Source: Actinomycetota bacterium
Lineage (GTDB): Bacteria > Actinomycetota > Humimicrobiia > Humimicrobiales > Humimicrobiaceae
Length of the DNA: 6,689 nucleotides
Assembly (NCBI GenBank): GCA_003486795.1
Contig: DNFX01000262.1
Location: 1,342 to 8,030, forward strand
Direction of reading: 5' to 3'
The translations under genes were made by a program, and so were the position numbers. Position 1 is the stretch's first letter, and every line of letters begins with the position of its first letter. The notes under the pieces are model-generated. The model was not told where the DNA came from and did not search any database. It saw only the letters and a program-made list of their open reading frames with translations. Of the stretch, positions 6,140 through 6,689 are shown piece by piece.

Positions 6140-6689
6140 TTATGCAGATGTCGTAGGGAAAAAATATATAGAACAGCTTAAGTCACTTGCACTGAACCTT
6201 AAGAAAAAGAAAGTAATTATGGTCAATTCAACAAAGGACGGCGGCGGAGTTGCAGAGATACTTCACAGACTTGTTCCTTTGTTAAATGAGCTTGATGTAC
6301 ATACAAAGTGGGAAACGATAAGCGGTGATAGTGATTTCTTTAATACAACAAAAAATATACATAATGCTCTTCAGGGTCAGAGAATATGTTTCACCAGAGA
6401 AATACTTGACCATTACCTCGAAATAAATAAAAAAAATTCGGAAAAATTTGAATTTAGTGAAGACTTTGTATTTATTCATGATCCTCAGCCTCTACCCATA
6501 ATAAGTCATTTCAATAAAAAAAATAAAAATAAATGGATCTGGAGATGCCATATTGATCTTTCCAAACCTGATCTGAATCTCTGGAAATTTTTAAAGTATT
6601 ACCTGCTTAAGTATGATGCAAGTATTTTTTCTTTAGCAAAGTTTTCCAGAATACTCCCCCATCCGCAGTATCTTGTCGCTCCTTCAATA
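6123..6689 (+). CDS. treT: trehalose synthase, glycosyl-transferring (TreT, GT4; partial, 3' end beyond window)
   Basis: My own translation gives 189 residues to the right edge in an open frame. TreT proteins are about 400-420 residues, so only the N-terminal Rossmann domain is present. TreT makes trehalose from NDP-glucose plus glucose in one reversible step. Signature stretches are VIMVNSTKDGGGVAEILHRL (31-50), LVPLLNELDV (50-59), the WETISGDSDFFNTTKNIHNALQG region (63-85), FVFIHDPQPLP (115-125) and WIWRCHIDLSKPDLNLWKFL (138-157). I recall all of these from Thermococcus/Pyrococcus TreT. GGG 40-42, HDPQP 119-123 and RCHID 141-145 line the active-site side in the family. The ATG at 6123 is forced by an in-frame TAA at 6114-6116; a weak AAAAGA precedes it. 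The 17-base overlap with the DUF5752 gene points to translational coupling. The C-terminal donor-binding half, including the GT4 Glu motif, is not in view. Confidence 0.93.
   Translation, partial: MNRLNDYADVVGKKYIEQLKSLALNLKKKKVIMVNSTKDGGGVAEILHRLVPLLNELDVHTKWETISGDSDFFNTTKNIHNALQGQRICFTREILDHYLEINKKNSEKFEFSEDFVFIHDPQPLPIISHFNKKNKNKWIWRCHIDLSKPDLNLWKFLKYYLLKYDASIFSLAKFSRILPHPQYLVAPSI

Noticed and set aside
6282..6479. Open frame of 65 codons on the minus strand
   Set aside because: It is antisense to treT, whose frame carries conserved family motifs over the same bases.

Overview
The window comes from an AT-rich bacterium (GC roughly one third, estimated by eye). Coding is dense and codon use leans to AGA for Arg and ATA for Ile. 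Gaps between genes are all under about 135 bases. Nothing fixes the lineage: there is no rRNA, tRNA or lineage-specific marker. The protein families (OtsA/OtsB, TreT, ZupT-like ZIP, UPF0316) occur across many bacteria, and TreT also in thermophilic archaea. I see no mobile element, CRISPR array or RNA gene.

Layout. On the minus strand, reading right to left from about 5337, are otsA (trehalose-6-phosphate synthase), otsB (trehalose-6-phosphate phosphatase, GTG start), a UPF0316/DUF2179 membrane protein, an asparagine-synthase-like protein, and the start of a ZupT-like ZIP metal transporter that runs off the left edge (TTG start, not an annotated ATG ORF). On the plus strand, from 5462, are a DUF5752-type protein and then treT (GT4 trehalose synthase, glycosyl-transferring), which overlaps it by 17 bases and runs off the right edge.

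How the genes fit together. The 124-base gap at 5338-5461 separates two divergent trehalose modules. Leftward is the two-step OtsA/OtsB route: NDP-glucose plus glucose-6-phosphate gives trehalose-6-P, then trehalose. Rightward is the one-step, reversible TreT route: NDP-glucose plus glucose gives trehalose. The DUF5752 protein is tightly coupled to treT and is likely a partner or regulator of that arm. Its sequence contains a clear internal duplication of about 110 residues. The gap carries an extended -10 promoter candidate for otsA and a weaker sigma70-like candidate for the rightward pair.

The asparagine-synthase-like protein keeps its ATP/synthetase motifs. Its glutaminase domain has Ala instead of the nucleophilic Cys at position 2, and other pocket residues have changed. 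It probably does not use glutamine as nitrogen donor and may not make asparagine. No intrinsic terminator is visible in any gap, so how the leftward genes are grouped into transcripts is uncertain. Promoter-like sequences precede at least three of them.
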